Of a stretch of 64,000 nucleotides of DNA, positions 1 to 8,059 are shown one piece after another; within the stretch, counting starts at the first letter, position 1, and each line of letters opens with the position of its first letter. The DNA lies in NCBI RefSeq assembly GCF_016786355.1, contig NZ_JADWYX010000004.1, forward strand, positions 1-64,000, in the 5' to 3' direction. Under the pieces are notes generated by a model. That model searched no databases. It saw only the letters and a list, made by a program, of their open reading frames with translations, and was not told the origin of the DNA. Both the position numbers and the translations under genes were made by a program. The stretch comes from Frankia sp. AgB1.9. Its GTDB lineage: Bacteria; Actinomycetota; Actinomycetes; Frankiales; Frankiaceae.

Positions 1-2
1 CG

Positions 3-308
3 CAGGCGCTCGACCACGCGACCGGCTACCTGCTCGCCGCGTCGATCATCGACGCGCTGGTCGACCGCGCCGCCGACGGCCGGGGCCGCGACCTCGCCGC
101 GGCCCTCGCCCGCACCGCGGCCTGGCTGCTCGACCGGCCGGACCGCGAACCGGGCCACGCTCCGGCCGCGGCGCCCACCGCGCGGTCGGCCGTCACGCAC
201 GGCACGCGCACGACCGCCCGTCCGGCGATCCCCGGCTTCGACGACTACCCGTTTCCCGCGCACCCCTGGGGCAGCGACCAGGCCACCTTCGGTGAGCCCC
301 GGCTCTGA
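3..308 (+). CDS. CaiB/BaiF-type (family III) CoA-transferase, C-terminal fragment
   Basis: The open frame runs in from the left edge and stops at TGA 306-308, so only the last 101 residues are seen. The first residues read QALDHATGYLLAA, which resembles the conserved C-terminal region of type III acyl-CoA transferases. These enzymes move CoA between carboxylic acids in the cytoplasm. The tail after about residue 55 is Ala/Pro/Arg-rich and of low information, ending GFDDYPFPAHPWG. The catalytic Asp of the family lies upstream of the window, so activity cannot be judged. The next gene converges on it from the other strand with only about 10 bp between. Confidence 0.6.
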   Translation, partial: QALDHATGYLLAASIIDALVDRAADGRGRDLAAALARTAAWLLDRPDREPGHAPAAAPTARSAVTHGTRTTARPAIPGFDDYPFPAHPWGSDQATFGEPRL

Positions 309-318
309 GGCCGGGGTA

Positions 319-861
319 TCAGGCGACCGGGTTGGGCGGCTTGACGGGGTCCTCGTCCGGCGTCAGGTCCAGCTGCAGCCAGGCGACGTCGTGCCAGACG
401 CCGTGCTTCCAGCCGATCTTGTACATGACCCCGACGTCGGTGAAGCCGAAGGCGTAGTGCAGGCCGTTGCTGGCGTCGTTCGGCTGGGTGATCCCCGCGA
501 TGACCCGGCGGTAGCCGCGCTCGGCGAGCCGGGGCAGCAGCGCCTGGTAGAGCGCGCGCCCGGCGCCCGTGCGGCGCCGGCCCATCCGCAGGTAGACGCT
601 CGCCTCGCAGGACCAGCCGTAGGCGGCGCGGGTGTGGTACTCCCGCCCGTAGGCGTACCCGACGATCGTCCCGTCGGCCTCCAGTACCAGCCAGGCGTGG
701 CGCTCGTTGGACCGCTGGATCCGGCTGGCCATCTCCTCGATCGACGGGACCTCGGTCTCGAAGGTGATCGCCGTGTCGGTGACGTAGTCCGCGTAGATCG
801 CCGTACAGGCCGGGGCATCCGCCGCGGTCGCCGGCCGGATCCGCCAGGGTTCGCTAGGCAC
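319..861 (-). CDS. GNAT N-acetyltransferase, phosphinothricin acetyltransferase-like
   Basis: This 180-residue protein has the length and order of the PAT/Bar family. It opens IRPATAADAPACTAIYADYV, has the acetyl-CoA loop RTGAGRALYQALL (about residues 96-108) and the family's C-terminal stretch GFTDVGVMYKIGWKHG followed by WLQLDLTP. These enzymes acetylate small amines such as phosphinothricin or methionine sulfoximine in the cytoplasm. I chose the GTG at 859-861. It has no Shine-Dalgarno, and a TACTAT/TATAGG box lies just upstream, so a leaderless transcript is likely. It is divergent from an XRE-cupin regulator with only 49 bp between the two starts, which suggests that regulator controls it. 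The substrate is inferred from the family only. Confidence 0.85.
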   Translation of the reverse strand: MPSEPWRIRPATAADAPACTAIYADYVTDTAITFETEVPSIEEMASRIQRSNERHAWLVLEADGTIVGYAYGREYHTRAAYGWSCEASVYLRMGRRRTGAGRALYQALLPRLAERGYRRVIAGITQPNDASNGLHYAFGFTDVGVMYKIGWKHGVWHDVAWLQLDLTPDEDPVKPPNPVA

Positions 862-865
862 GTTC

Positions 866-892
866 CTATAGTAGACGCGAGACTTACCATAG
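866..892. promoter_or_regulatory. Divergent promoter region with inverted-repeat candidate operator
   Basis: Between the two divergent GTG starts, CTATAGTA (866-873) is mirrored by TACCATAG (885-892), whose reverse complement is CTATGGTA; 7 of 8 positions match. Centre-to-centre distance is 19 bp, about two helical turns. The arms overlap the -10-like hexamers for both genes. I infer an operator for the adjacent XRE-cupin regulator; binding is not shown. Confidence 0.45.
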
Positions 893-910
893 TTTCACTA
901 GGCTGGAGCC

Positions 911-1522
911 GTGAGTGACGAACTCGGCGCCGCGCTGGCGGCCACCGTCCGATCCGCCCGGGCCGCGCGCGGCCTGACCGTCGCGGGGCTGGCCGACGCG
1001 TCCGGGGTCTCCCGGGCGATGATCTCCAAGGTCGAACGCGCGGAGGCCCAGCCGACGGCGGCCCTGCTGGCCAAGCTCTCCGGCGCGCTGGGCCTCACGC
1101 TCTCGGAGCTGATCGCGCGGGCGGAGAGCGGGCCGTCGCGGCTCACCCGTCACGACGAGCAGCCCGCCTGGACCGACCCCGACAGCGGCTACTCGCGTCG
1201 CGCCGTGTCCCCGCCGGCGAGCACCGGTCTGGAGCTCGTCGAGGTCGAGCTGCCCGCCGGGGCGACCGTGGCGATGCCGGCCAGCACCTATCGCTTCATC
1301 GACCAGCAGATCTGGGTCCTCGCCGGTCGGCTCCGCTTCGTCGAGGGTGACGACGTCCACGAGCTGGACCAGGGCGACTGCCTCCAGCTCGGCGCCCCGG
1401 CCGACTGCGTGTACTTCAACCCGGCCGAGACCCCCTGCCGCTACCTGGTCGCCCTCTACAAGCTGTCCGCGCCGCGCGGCTTGACCCTGACGCGAGGTCA
1501 GGGGACAGAGTCGGCGGTGTGA
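911..1522 (+). CDS. XRE-family regulator with C-terminal cupin
   Basis: This is a 203-residue one-component regulator. Residues about 10-62 form an XRE helix-turn-helix (LTVAGLADASGVSRAMISKVERAEAQPT in two adjoining helices). Residues about 100-190 form a cupin_2 barrel (LAGRLRFVEGDDVHELDQGD). Such proteins sense a small ligand in the cupin and repress nearby genes. It is divergent from the PAT-like gene across the candidate operator and shares a GTGA stop/start overlap with the downstream TipA-like regulator, so the two regulators are co-transcribed. The GTG at 911 has GGAG only 2 nt upstream, so the mRNA may be leaderless. Confidence 0.85.
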   Translation: MSDELGAALAATVRSARAARGLTVAGLADASGVSRAMISKVERAEAQPTAALLAKLSGALGLTLSELIARAESGPSRLTRHDEQPAWTDPDSGYSRRAVSPPASTGLELVEVELPAGATVAMPASTYRFIDQQIWVLAGRLRFVEGDDVHELDQGDCLQLGAPADCVYFNPAETPCRYLVALYKLSAPRGLTLTRGQGTESAV

Positions 1523-2307
1523 GCAGCGATCAGGCGGAGACCGGCACCGGGCTCACGGTCGGGCAGGCCGCGCGCCGGGCCGGGATAACCGTCCGGACGC
1601 TGCACCACTACGACCGGATCGGCCTGGTCCGCCCGTCGGGCCGCACCACCGGCGGGTACCGGGTCTACCACGGGCCCGATCTTGAGCGGCTGCGGCAGGT
1701 ACTCGTGTACCGCGAGCTGGGATTCACGCTCGACGCCGTCCGAGCCCTGGTGGACGACCCGGACGTGGACATGGTCGCGCACCTGCGCCGGCAGCGGGAG
1801 CTGCTGGTCGAGCGGGGCGCACGGCTCGCCGCGATGGTCACCGCCATCGACAACGAACTGGAGGCACGCGCGATGGGCATGCGACTGACGCCGGACGAGC
1901 AGCTCGAGGTCTTCGGCACCGACCAGGTCGGCGGGGCCTGGGCCGACGAGGCCGAGCTGCGGTGGGGCGAGACCGACGCCTACCGACAGTCCCAACGCCG
2001 TACGGCCGCCTACACGAAGGCCGACTGGGCCCGGATGAAGGTCGAGTCGGACGAGGGCCTTCGTGCCTTCCGCGACGCGCTGCGGGCCGGCCTGCCCGCG
2101 GACGGGCCGGCCGCGATGGCGCTCGCCGAGCAGCACCGCCGGTTCATCACCGACTGGTTCTACGACTGCGACCACACCATGCACCGCAGCCTCGGCGAGC
2201 TGTACCTGGCCGACGAGCGTTTCACCCGGCTGTACGAGGACATGGCCCAGGGTCTCGCCCAGTACGTCCGCGACGCGATCGCCGCCAACGCGGACGCCCA
2301 GTCCTGA
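1519..2307 (+). CDS. MerR-family regulator with TipAS ligand-binding domain (TipAL-like)
   Basis: This is a 262-residue protein. Residues 11-80 form a MerR winged helix (LTVGQAARRAGITVRTLHHY, GYRVY), followed by a coiled coil at about 85-118 and a TipAS domain from 119 to the end. TipAL proteins are autoregulators that bind cyclic thiopeptides covalently through a cysteine in the TipAS domain. Here Cys217 sits in FYDCDHTMHRSLGELY, which I take as the equivalent position. An internal ATG (codon 119) with its own Shine-Dalgarno would make a free 144-residue TipAS form (see the separate entry). The start overlaps the upstream stop (GTGA). Ligand identity is unknown. Confidence 0.88.
   Translation: MSSDQAETGTGLTVGQAARRAGITVRTLHHYDRIGLVRPSGRTTGGYRVYHGPDLERLRQVLVYRELGFTLDAVRALVDDPDVDMVAHLRRQRELLVERGARLAAMVTAIDNELEARAMGMRLTPDEQLEVFGTDQVGGAWADEAELRWGETDAYRQSQRRTAAYTKADWARMKVESDEGLRAFRDALRAGLPADGPAAMALAEQHRRFITDWFYDCDHTMHRSLGELYLADERFTRLYEDMAQGLAQYVRDAIAANADAQS
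1860..1875 (+). promoter_or_regulatory. Internal ribosome binding site and start for a TipAS-like short product
   Basis: GGAGG at 1860-1864 lies 8 nt before an in-frame ATG at 1873-1875 (codon 119). Starting there gives 144 residues, which is the length I recall for Streptomyces TipAS, also made from an internal start. Confidence 0.55.
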
Positions 2308-2372
2308 CGCCGGACGGCCAGGCGCCCGCGGCAGGGGTTGACCTCGGTCGAGCGGCGGAATTGGGTTGGGTC

Positions 2373-3266
2373 ATGGTCGAGGTCAACGTTGCCCAGCGGA
2401 TGTGGCGGCTGTTCGAGCCGGTGCACGCCGTCACCTACTTCGCGCCGGCCAGCCTGGCAGCGTGGGAGGACGCCGGCGTGCGGGGCTACTGGCGCGGGTA
2501 CTTCGCGGGCCGGGCCGCGCCGCTGGGACCGGTCGAGGCCGGGCCGGTCGTCGGCGCCTTCTTCGGGTTCGCGCCCGCCATGGTGACCCGCGCGCTGCCG
2601 GAGGTCTGGACCCGGATCTCCCCGGAGAAGGCGCTGGCCACCCGGCTCGACGGCGCCCGCGCCGCCCTCGGCCCGCTGCTCGCCGGCACCGACCCGGACG
2701 AGGTCGCCGAGCTGGCCACGCTGCTGCGGTCCACGGCCGAGGCGGCGCCGGTCGCCGGCCGTGTCCTCGGCGCCGCGAACGCCGCGCTTCCCTGGCCCGA
2801 CGACCCGGTCGCCGTCCTGTGGCACGCCAGCACCATCCTGCGGGAACACCGAGGCGACGGGCACGTCGCGGCCCTGGTCACCGCCGGTCTCGACGCCCCC
2901 GAGAGCCTCGTCTGGCGGGTCAGCAGGGGCGGCACCGACCGTGCGTTCTACCAGCGGATCCGCGGTTGGACCGACGACGAGTGGGACGCGGCGGCCGACC
3001 GGCTGCGCGCTCGCGGCTGGCTCGACGCCGCCGGCGCTGCGACCGCGCCGGCGCTGGCGGCCGCCGACGACCTGGAGGCGACGACGGACCGCCTCGCCAG
3101 CCCCGCCTGGGACGCGCTCGAACCAGCCATGACCGAACGCGCCGCGACGCTGCTCGCTCCGATCGCCCAGGCCGCCGCGCCGCTGCTGATGTGGCCCAAT
3201 CCCGTCGGCGTGCCCGACCCACGAGCCCAGGCGCAGGCTGACCGGGACGAGCGGCTCGGCAGCTAG
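2373..3266 (+). CDS. SCO6745-like helix-turn-helix family protein of unknown function
   Basis: This is about 297 residues from ATG 2373; the frame stays open far upstream but only as a shadow of the TipA gene. It opens NVAQRMWRLFEPVHAVTYFA and continues with a two-lobed alpha-helical body, GYWRGYFAGRAAPLG and ALPEVWTRISPEKALATRL. This matches the actinobacterial SCO6745/SalK-like family, which has a winged-helix-like C-terminal half (DEWDAAADRLRARGWLD). The role is unknown; such proteins lie in many actinobacterial accessory loci. No Shine-Dalgarno supports the start, and TTG 2361 is an alternative. It follows the regulator pair by 65 bp in the same direction. Confidence 0.65.
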   Translation: MVEVNVAQRMWRLFEPVHAVTYFAPASLAAWEDAGVRGYWRGYFAGRAAPLGPVEAGPVVGAFFGFAPAMVTRALPEVWTRISPEKALATRLDGARAALGPLLAGTDPDEVAELATLLRSTAEAAPVAGRVLGAANAALPWPDDPVAVLWHASTILREHRGDGHVAALVTAGLDAPESLVWRVSRGGTDRAFYQRIRGWTDDEWDAAADRLRARGWLDAAGAATAPALAAADDLEATTDRLASPAWDALEPAMTERAATLLAPIAQAAAPLLMWPNPVGVPDPRAQAQADRDERLGS

Positions 3267-3273
3267 CCGCATC

Positions 3274-3327
3274 CATGATCGGGTGGATTCGGGGTAGCCC
3301 GGGCTACCCCGAATCCACCCGATCATG
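3274..3327. repeat. Perfect 54-bp palindrome without loop
   Basis: Arms of 27 bp (3274-3300 and 3301-3327) are exact reverse complements with no spacer. The left arm begins CATGATCGGGTGGATTCGGG. It lies between two convergent genes, 8 bp after one stop and 65 bp before the other. It could act as a bidirectional terminator stem, but there is no T-tract, and a perfect zero-loop palindrome of this length is unusual. Confidence 0.9.
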
Positions 3328-3391
3328 AGACCTGCTGGGACCGCTGGCCGACCAGCCCCGCCACATAGCCGACGTGGCTGCCGCGGTCCGG

Positions 3392-4234
3392 TTACAGGTG
3401 CGCGCGCAGCCAGTCGCCGACCACACGGTCGACGACCTTGGCCAACGGGAGCTGGGGCGCCGGTTCGAGGCCGGGACGCTCGGCCAGCGGATGGTCGAGG
3501 CCCTCGATCGTCGTCAGCCGAACCCGGTCGGGCTCCCGGTACTCGGCCTGGAGCGCGGTCACCAGGGCGTCCGCGTCGGCGCGGCTGTTCGGGTAGTCGA
3601 GCGCGCCGCTGACCAGAAGGACGGCCGGTGCCGGCCGGCGGGCGCTGACCAGGCCGGCCTGGGCCACGAAGTCCAGCCGGCCGGCCGCGGCGAGGGCCGG
3701 CTCGGACCAGTCGTAGGTCGTGCCGGCGGCCGCGGTGAAGATCTCGACCGCGGTGCGTGCCCGGATGGCCGGGTTGACCAGCGCCACCACGGAGACCTCG
3801 ACCGGCAGCCGAGCCACGACGTCGAGCGCGACGTTGCCTCCGAGGGACGCGCCGACGACGCCGATCGGCCCGTCCCGGAAGGCGAACATCTCCCGCAACG
3901 CGTCGAGCGCCGCGGGGAACTCGTCGGTGGCCTGGCGGACGACGGGTTCGACGTAACCCAGCATCGGATCGGCCAGCGCCGCCTCATACCCGTCGTCCCG
4001 CGGGCGCCGCCCCACCCACGGCATCCCGAGATGCACCCGCCACGCGGGCACTGCGGCCAGCGGGAGCGCCGCGGCGAACGCGGCGTCCGAACGCGGCGCG
4101 TCCATCATGTGCCAGGTCACCACCAGCGGCGCGGGCTCGCCTGCGCCGCCGGCCGGTGGCAGCGCCGTGAACGGGACGCCGGCCGCCCAGCCCGTGATCG
4201 CTTCGCCGTCGAGGGCGGTCGTCGTCTCGGTCAT
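3392..4234 (-). CDS. Alpha/beta-hydrolase family protein
   Basis: A 280-residue single-domain hydrolase. The nucleophile elbow GASLGG (about residue 128) carries Ser, an acid is likely in SGALDYPNS, and the His is likely in EGLDHPLAE, giving a complete triad. The oxyanion-side segment PLVVTWHMMDAPRSD is near the N-terminus. There is no signal peptide, so it is cytoplasmic. The substrate cannot be read from sequence; esterases, lipases and peptidase-like hydrolases share this fold. It is divergent from the dehydrogenase gene downstream on the other strand and convergent with the SCO6745-like gene across the palindrome. Confidence 0.75.
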   Translation of the reverse strand: MTETTTALDGEAITGWAAGVPFTALPPAGGAGEPAPLVVTWHMMDAPRSDAAFAAALPLAAVPAWRVHLGMPWVGRRPRDDGYEAALADPMLGYVEPVVRQATDEFPAALDALREMFAFRDGPIGVVGASLGGNVALDVVARLPVEVSVVALVNPAIRARTAVEIFTAAAGTTYDWSEPALAAAGRLDFVAQAGLVSARRPAPAVLLVSGALDYPNSRADADALVTALQAEYREPDRVRLTTIEGLDHPLAERPGLEPAPQLPLAKVVDRVVGDWLRAHL

Positions 4235-4369
4235 GCTGGCAACCTAGAGCGGCGACAGGCCGGACCGGGCCGGCGCTCGGCTGGCAGCAGAATCTGTCTG
4301 CCGACGGCAGACGGACGGCCGCGCGACGCGCTCACGGCCACGAGCACACGACATCAGGAGGAGACCTCG

Positions 4370-5308
4370 TTGTTGTCCGGACACCACGGGCCGCTGGTCG
4401 TGACCGTTCCGACCGAGGACCTCCGGGCCGCGCTCGCCGCCATGCCCGGGACGGAGGTGACTGTCTGGGACCTGTCCGGCCCGCCGGCCCGGGTGGATCT
4501 CGACCTCGTCGTGGTGCCGTACATGGCTGCCCCAACCGTGCTGACGGCGCTCCAGGGCTTGCGCCCGTTGGTCGTGCAGAGCCAGTCCATCGGCTACGAG
4601 GGCGTCGGTGCCGTGCTTCCCGACGGCCACACCTTCTGCAACGCCGCGGGGGTGCACGAGGCGTCCACCGCCGAGCTGGCGATCGGGCTGATGATCGCCA
4701 GCCAGCGCCGGCTGCCGACGTTGCTGCGCGCGCAGGCCGATCACAGGTGGGCCCACGCCGAGTCCCCGGCGCTGGCGGACTCGAAGGTGATCGTGGTCGG
4801 CCAGGGCGGTGTCGGCCGGGCGGTCGTCAGTCGCCTGAAGCCCTTCGAGGTCGACGTCGTCCGGGTGGCGACGAACCGCCGGGTCGACGCCGACGGCGTC
4901 GTTCGCGCGGTCGGCGAGCTGTCGGATCTGCTGCCCGACGCGGACATCGTCGTGCTCGCCGTGCCGCTGAACCCGAGCACGGCGGCCCTGGTGGACCGGA
5001 AGTTCCTGGCCGCGATGAAGCCCGCCGCCCTGTTGGTGAACGTCGCGCGCGGCGGGGTGGTCATCACCGCGGACCTGGTCGACGCGGTCCGGGCCGGCCG
5101 GGTCAGGGCCGCGCTGGACGTCGTCGATCCCGAGCCGCTGCCGCCGGAGCACGCCCTGTGGGGTCTTGACGGCGTCATCCTCACTCCCCACGTCGGTGGG
5201 CACAGTGCCGCGATGCGACCGCGCGTCGTCGCCCTGCTCCGCCGCCAGCTCGACGCCCTGTCAAGCGGTGCGCCCCCGCACAACGTCGTCATTCCGGCCC
5301 GTCCCTAG
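4370..5308 (+). CDS. D-isomer-specific 2-hydroxyacid dehydrogenase
   Basis: This is 312 residues from TTG 4370, chosen because AGGAGG at 4356-4361 lies 8 nt upstream; TTG 4373 is also possible. The Rossmann loop VVGQGGVGRAVV lies near residues 140-151. The catalytic Arg is in NVARGG, the Glu in DPEPLP and the His in TPHVGGHS, so the catalytic set is intact. These enzymes reduce 2-keto acids to D-2-hydroxyacids with NAD(P)H in the cytoplasm. The N-terminal half (LDLVVVPYMAAPT) is the usual flavodoxin-like substrate domain. The upstream neighbour is divergent; no operon partner is seen. Confidence 0.85.
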   Translation: MLSGHHGPLVVTVPTEDLRAALAAMPGTEVTVWDLSGPPARVDLDLVVVPYMAAPTVLTALQGLRPLVVQSQSIGYEGVGAVLPDGHTFCNAAGVHEASTAELAIGLMIASQRRLPTLLRAQADHRWAHAESPALADSKVIVVGQGGVGRAVVSRLKPFEVDVVRVATNRRVDADGVVRAVGELSDLLPDADIVVLAVPLNPSTAALVDRKFLAAMKPAALLVNVARGGVVITADLVDAVRAGRVRAALDVVDPEPLPPEHALWGLDGVILTPHVGGHSAAMRPRVVALLRRQLDALSSGAPPHNVVIPARP

Positions 5309-5338
5309 CCGCGTGCCGCCGGGCCGGCGGGCTCGGCG

Positions 5339-6829
5339 TCAGATGGGCGGGCGCGGTTGTCCCAGCTCCCAGCCGGCGTCGCGGACCGCCGCGCCCACCA
5401 GGCGGTCACCGGTGCCGGCCGCCGCGGCGGCCATCGCGGGCTGGCCCGCGACAGCCGTCAAGGTGGGCTGACGGTCCGGTGGGCTCACCCGGTCCGTCCG
5501 CGAGGCGGACCGGCGGCGGCGCTGGATGGGTCGTTCGACCAGGTAGTAGGACGCGGCTGCCAGCGCCACCGAGATCGCCGCGACGGCGAGGATCGCCGGC
5601 CACCGGCCGAGCGAGCCGGTCAGGTCGTCACCCCAGTGCGCGACCACCGGGAAGTGCCAGAGGTAGAAGCCGTACGAGATCTTGCCAAGCCAGGCGAGCG
5701 GCCGGGCGGCCAGGGCGCGGAACAGCCAGCTCGTCGTCAGCCCCTGCTCCAGGGCGAGGACGACGACCCCGGCGAGCAGCGCGACGACGGTGAAACCGCC
5801 GCGCGAGAGCGAGGTCGGCCGCGGGCCCCATCCGCTCGGCGCGGTCATGGCCGCCACCGCCAGCAAGGCGAGCGCCACGGGACCGACGACCGGGAGGACG
5901 GCCCGCACCCGGGCCAGGCGGCGTTGCCAGGTCAGCGCTGCGCGGCCCCCGCCGTCCGCCCCGCTGCGCGCCGCCCGCAGCCAGGCGGCCAGCGCGCAGC
6001 CGACCAGCAGCGCGTCCGCGCGGGTGTCCAGGGCGAAGTAGGCCCGCGTGCCCGACGCCCCGAACGCGACCAGGACGTTGCGCCACACCAGGACCGCGGC
6101 CACCCCACCCAGCAGGACCAGGGGCAGCCTGCGCGCGAACCACGGCCGGCGGCACAGGGCGATCAGGAGCAGCGGCCAGAGCAGGTAGAACTGCTCCTCC
6201 AGCGACAGCGACCAGGTGTGCCCCAGCCAGCCGGCGCCCGTGCTCTGCCGGGCGACCTGGAAGTAGTTGTTCAGGTAGAGCATCGAGGCGGCCAGGCTGT
6301 CGAGGAACTCGGACCGGTCGCTGTCCGGGCCCATCCCCAGCAGCACGACCGAAGCGAAGCCGACCAGGGCCAACAGCCAGAACGCGGGCAGCAGACGGTA
6401 GGCGCGGCGCAGATAGAACCGGGGCAGGGACACGGCGCCGGTCCGGTCCCACTCGGCCAGCAGCTGCCCGGTGATCAGGAAACCGCTGAGCACGAAGAAC
6501 ACGTCGACGCCCAGGTAGCCGCCGCGCAGCGAGTCCATGTGGAACACGAGCACGGCGAGGACCGCGAGCGCCCGGACGCCGTCCAGTGCGGGGTTGTAGC
6601 CGCCAGGCCGGACCCCACCCCGTTCCATGGCCCCGGCCGCCGGGCGGGCCGCCGTCTGGTCGTGGCGGCCGGCCAGCTGGACGTTCTGCCGGGTCTGGCA
6701 AGGTTTGCGCGGCGGTGGCGGCCAGGTGGCCGGGGCGCCGGGCCGTTCGCTCGCGGCCGCTCGGCGAGTCTGCGCCATCACCGTCGCGCCGCGCGGCGCT
6801 CCGGCCGAGCCGTCTTCCTGTTCCGTCAT
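5339..6829 (-). CDS. Acyltransferase family 3 (OafA/YrhL-like) membrane protein
   Basis: This is 496 residues from ATG 6829, preceded by AGGGGAG; the frame is open 36 codons further upstream. After a roughly 85-residue Arg/Pro-rich cytoplasmic tail come about ten hydrophobic segments. The acyltransferase-3 hallmarks are present: LDGVRALAVLAVLVFHMD with the candidate catalytic His, FFVLSGFLITGQLL, and WSLSLEEQFYLLWP. Such proteins O-acetylate or acylate cell-surface polysaccharides or antibiotics across the membrane. The C-terminus is short, basic and cytoplasmic, with no SGNH domain, so acyl transfer to the acceptor must occur within the membrane domain or with a partner. It stands alone. Confidence 0.85.
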   Translation of the reverse strand: MTEQEDGSAGAPRGATVMAQTRRAAASERPGAPATWPPPPRKPCQTRQNVQLAGRHDQTAARPAAGAMERGGVRPGGYNPALDGVRALAVLAVLVFHMDSLRGGYLGVDVFFVLSGFLITGQLLAEWDRTGAVSLPRFYLRRAYRLLPAFWLLALVGFASVVLLGMGPDSDRSEFLDSLAASMLYLNNYFQVARQSTGAGWLGHTWSLSLEEQFYLLWPLLLIALCRRPWFARRLPLVLLGGVAAVLVWRNVLVAFGASGTRAYFALDTRADALLVGCALAAWLRAARSGADGGGRAALTWQRRLARVRAVLPVVGPVALALLAVAAMTAPSGWGPRPTSLSRGGFTVVALLAGVVVLALEQGLTTSWLFRALAARPLAWLGKISYGFYLWHFPVVAHWGDDLTGSLGRWPAILAVAAISVALAAASYYLVERPIQRRRRSASRTDRVSPPDRQPTLTAVAGQPAMAAAAAGTGDRLVGAAVRDAGWELGQPRPPI

Positions 6830-7226
6830 CCGCACTCCCCTCAGAACTCCGGGCTGCCCACCTCCTGGCTCTTTGCACACATCTATCCCGTTAACCTGGG
6901 CGCCACCTGTCAGGTGGACCTTGCGGCCGCGGCCCACCGGCCGCCCATGACCTGCGGAAACAGCCCGTCACGGGCTACGGCCGCGCCGCCGTCGCCGGTC
7001 CGGGTCGAGCACTCCCGCCAGCCGCCGAGCCCGCCAGCCGCGTTGGCGAGGTGGCCGATCGGCCTAAGAGGCTAGCGGCGTCCGCCCCGCCGACGCCCCA
7101 GCGAGCATCACGGCGCGTCGCGCATCGATCTGGTTCCGTAACCGGATACGGCGACGCCCGAACATCAGGCCAGCACCTGTTTCGACCGGCGGTGGCGCGT
7201 CGGGAGTGGCGGGTAACGTGACGGGC
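6830..7226. other. Intergenic region between divergent genes
   Basis: About 400 bp with no convincing gene. A short inverted repeat, CCGTA (7136-7140) and TACGG (7147-7151), lies upstream of the Uma2 gene. I see no clear sigma-70 box. Confidence 0.4.
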
Positions 7227-7877
7227 ATGGCGACGCCAGAGGCTCCCGACTGGTCGTGGCTACGTGCCGCGGCGCAGGCGCCCGAGATAACTCTCGATCT
7301 TTACGAAGAGCTTCCCGAGGATCTCGCCAGCCGGATCGAGGTCTCGGACGGCTCGGTCGTCATCTGTCATTCGCCCAGCGACAAGCACCTGACAGTCCAG
7401 CACGCTCTGCTCAACGCGCTCGCCGAGGCCGCTCGCAAGCACGACCAGCGCACGGGGACCTGTCACCGGGTCCGTGCCGACATCGACGTCCTGCTCACGG
7501 AGGTGCCGTTCCACTTCCGTCGCCCGGACCTGACCCTCTTCCGCTGCCTCGACGACCCGCGCCGGGGGCGGTGGCAGGGCAAGCCAACCGCGGCCGACAC
7601 GTTGATCGTCATCGAGATCGTGTCACCTGGATCGGTCTCAGACGACCTGCTCGTCAAGCGAGTCCGCTACGCCAGGGCGGGCATCGGCTTCTACTGGATC
7701 GTCCGGCTCGCTCAGAACGACGGCCCCGCGGTGTCCGTCGAACGGCTGCGGCTGACGTCGGACGGCACCTACGCGATGGAGCAGGTCACCTTCCGGAAGA
7801 AGGACCTCCTCGCTGTCGACGCCATCGACCCCATCGAGGTCACCGCGACCTGGGACCAGCTGGACGAATGGCTCTGA
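7227..7877 (+). CDS. Uma2-family restriction-endonuclease-like protein (DUF820)
   Basis: This is 216 residues from ATG 7227; GTG 7206 is an alternative start. It has the Uma2 layout of the PD-(D/E)xK nuclease fold: RIEVSDGSVVICHSPS, then RPDLTLF, then VIEIVSPGS followed by KRVRYARAGIGFYWIV. The Asp of RPD, the Glu of VIEIVSP and the Lys of VKRVRYA are plausible active-site residues. The family is abundant in cyanobacteria and filamentous actinobacteria, usually as isolated copies, and its biological role is unclear. It is isolated here too. Confidence 0.8.
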   Translation: MATPEAPDWSWLRAAAQAPEITLDLYEELPEDLASRIEVSDGSVVICHSPSDKHLTVQHALLNALAEAARKHDQRTGTCHRVRADIDVLLTEVPFHFRRPDLTLFRCLDDPRRGRWQGKPTAADTLIVIEIVSPGSVSDDLLVKRVRYARAGIGFYWIVRLAQNDGPAVSVERLRLTSDGTYAMEQVTFRKKDLLAVDAIDPIEVTATWDQLDEWL

Positions 7878-8059
7878 AGCCGAGCCAAGACCGGTCAGGG
7901 CCCACCGCCCAGGCGATGGTGATCCGACCCCAGGTGACGCCAGCCAACTAGCCGGCTACCCGCTCCGCGCCGGCCCTTCCCTCCTGGCCACCTCGTGATC
8001 TTCGGCAGCCACCCGCGCCCGGGACCAGGGTCGCGGGCGCGGGTGACCGGTGGGTCGCG

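Noticed and set aside
1962-2372. Extended N-terminus of the SCO6745-like protein
   Set aside because: This part overlaps the TipA-like gene in another frame and is Arg/Pro-rich shadow.
3374-4369. Extended N-terminus of the 2-hydroxyacid dehydrogenase
   Set aside because: It is antisense to the hydrolase gene, and a strong Shine-Dalgarno marks the start at 4370.
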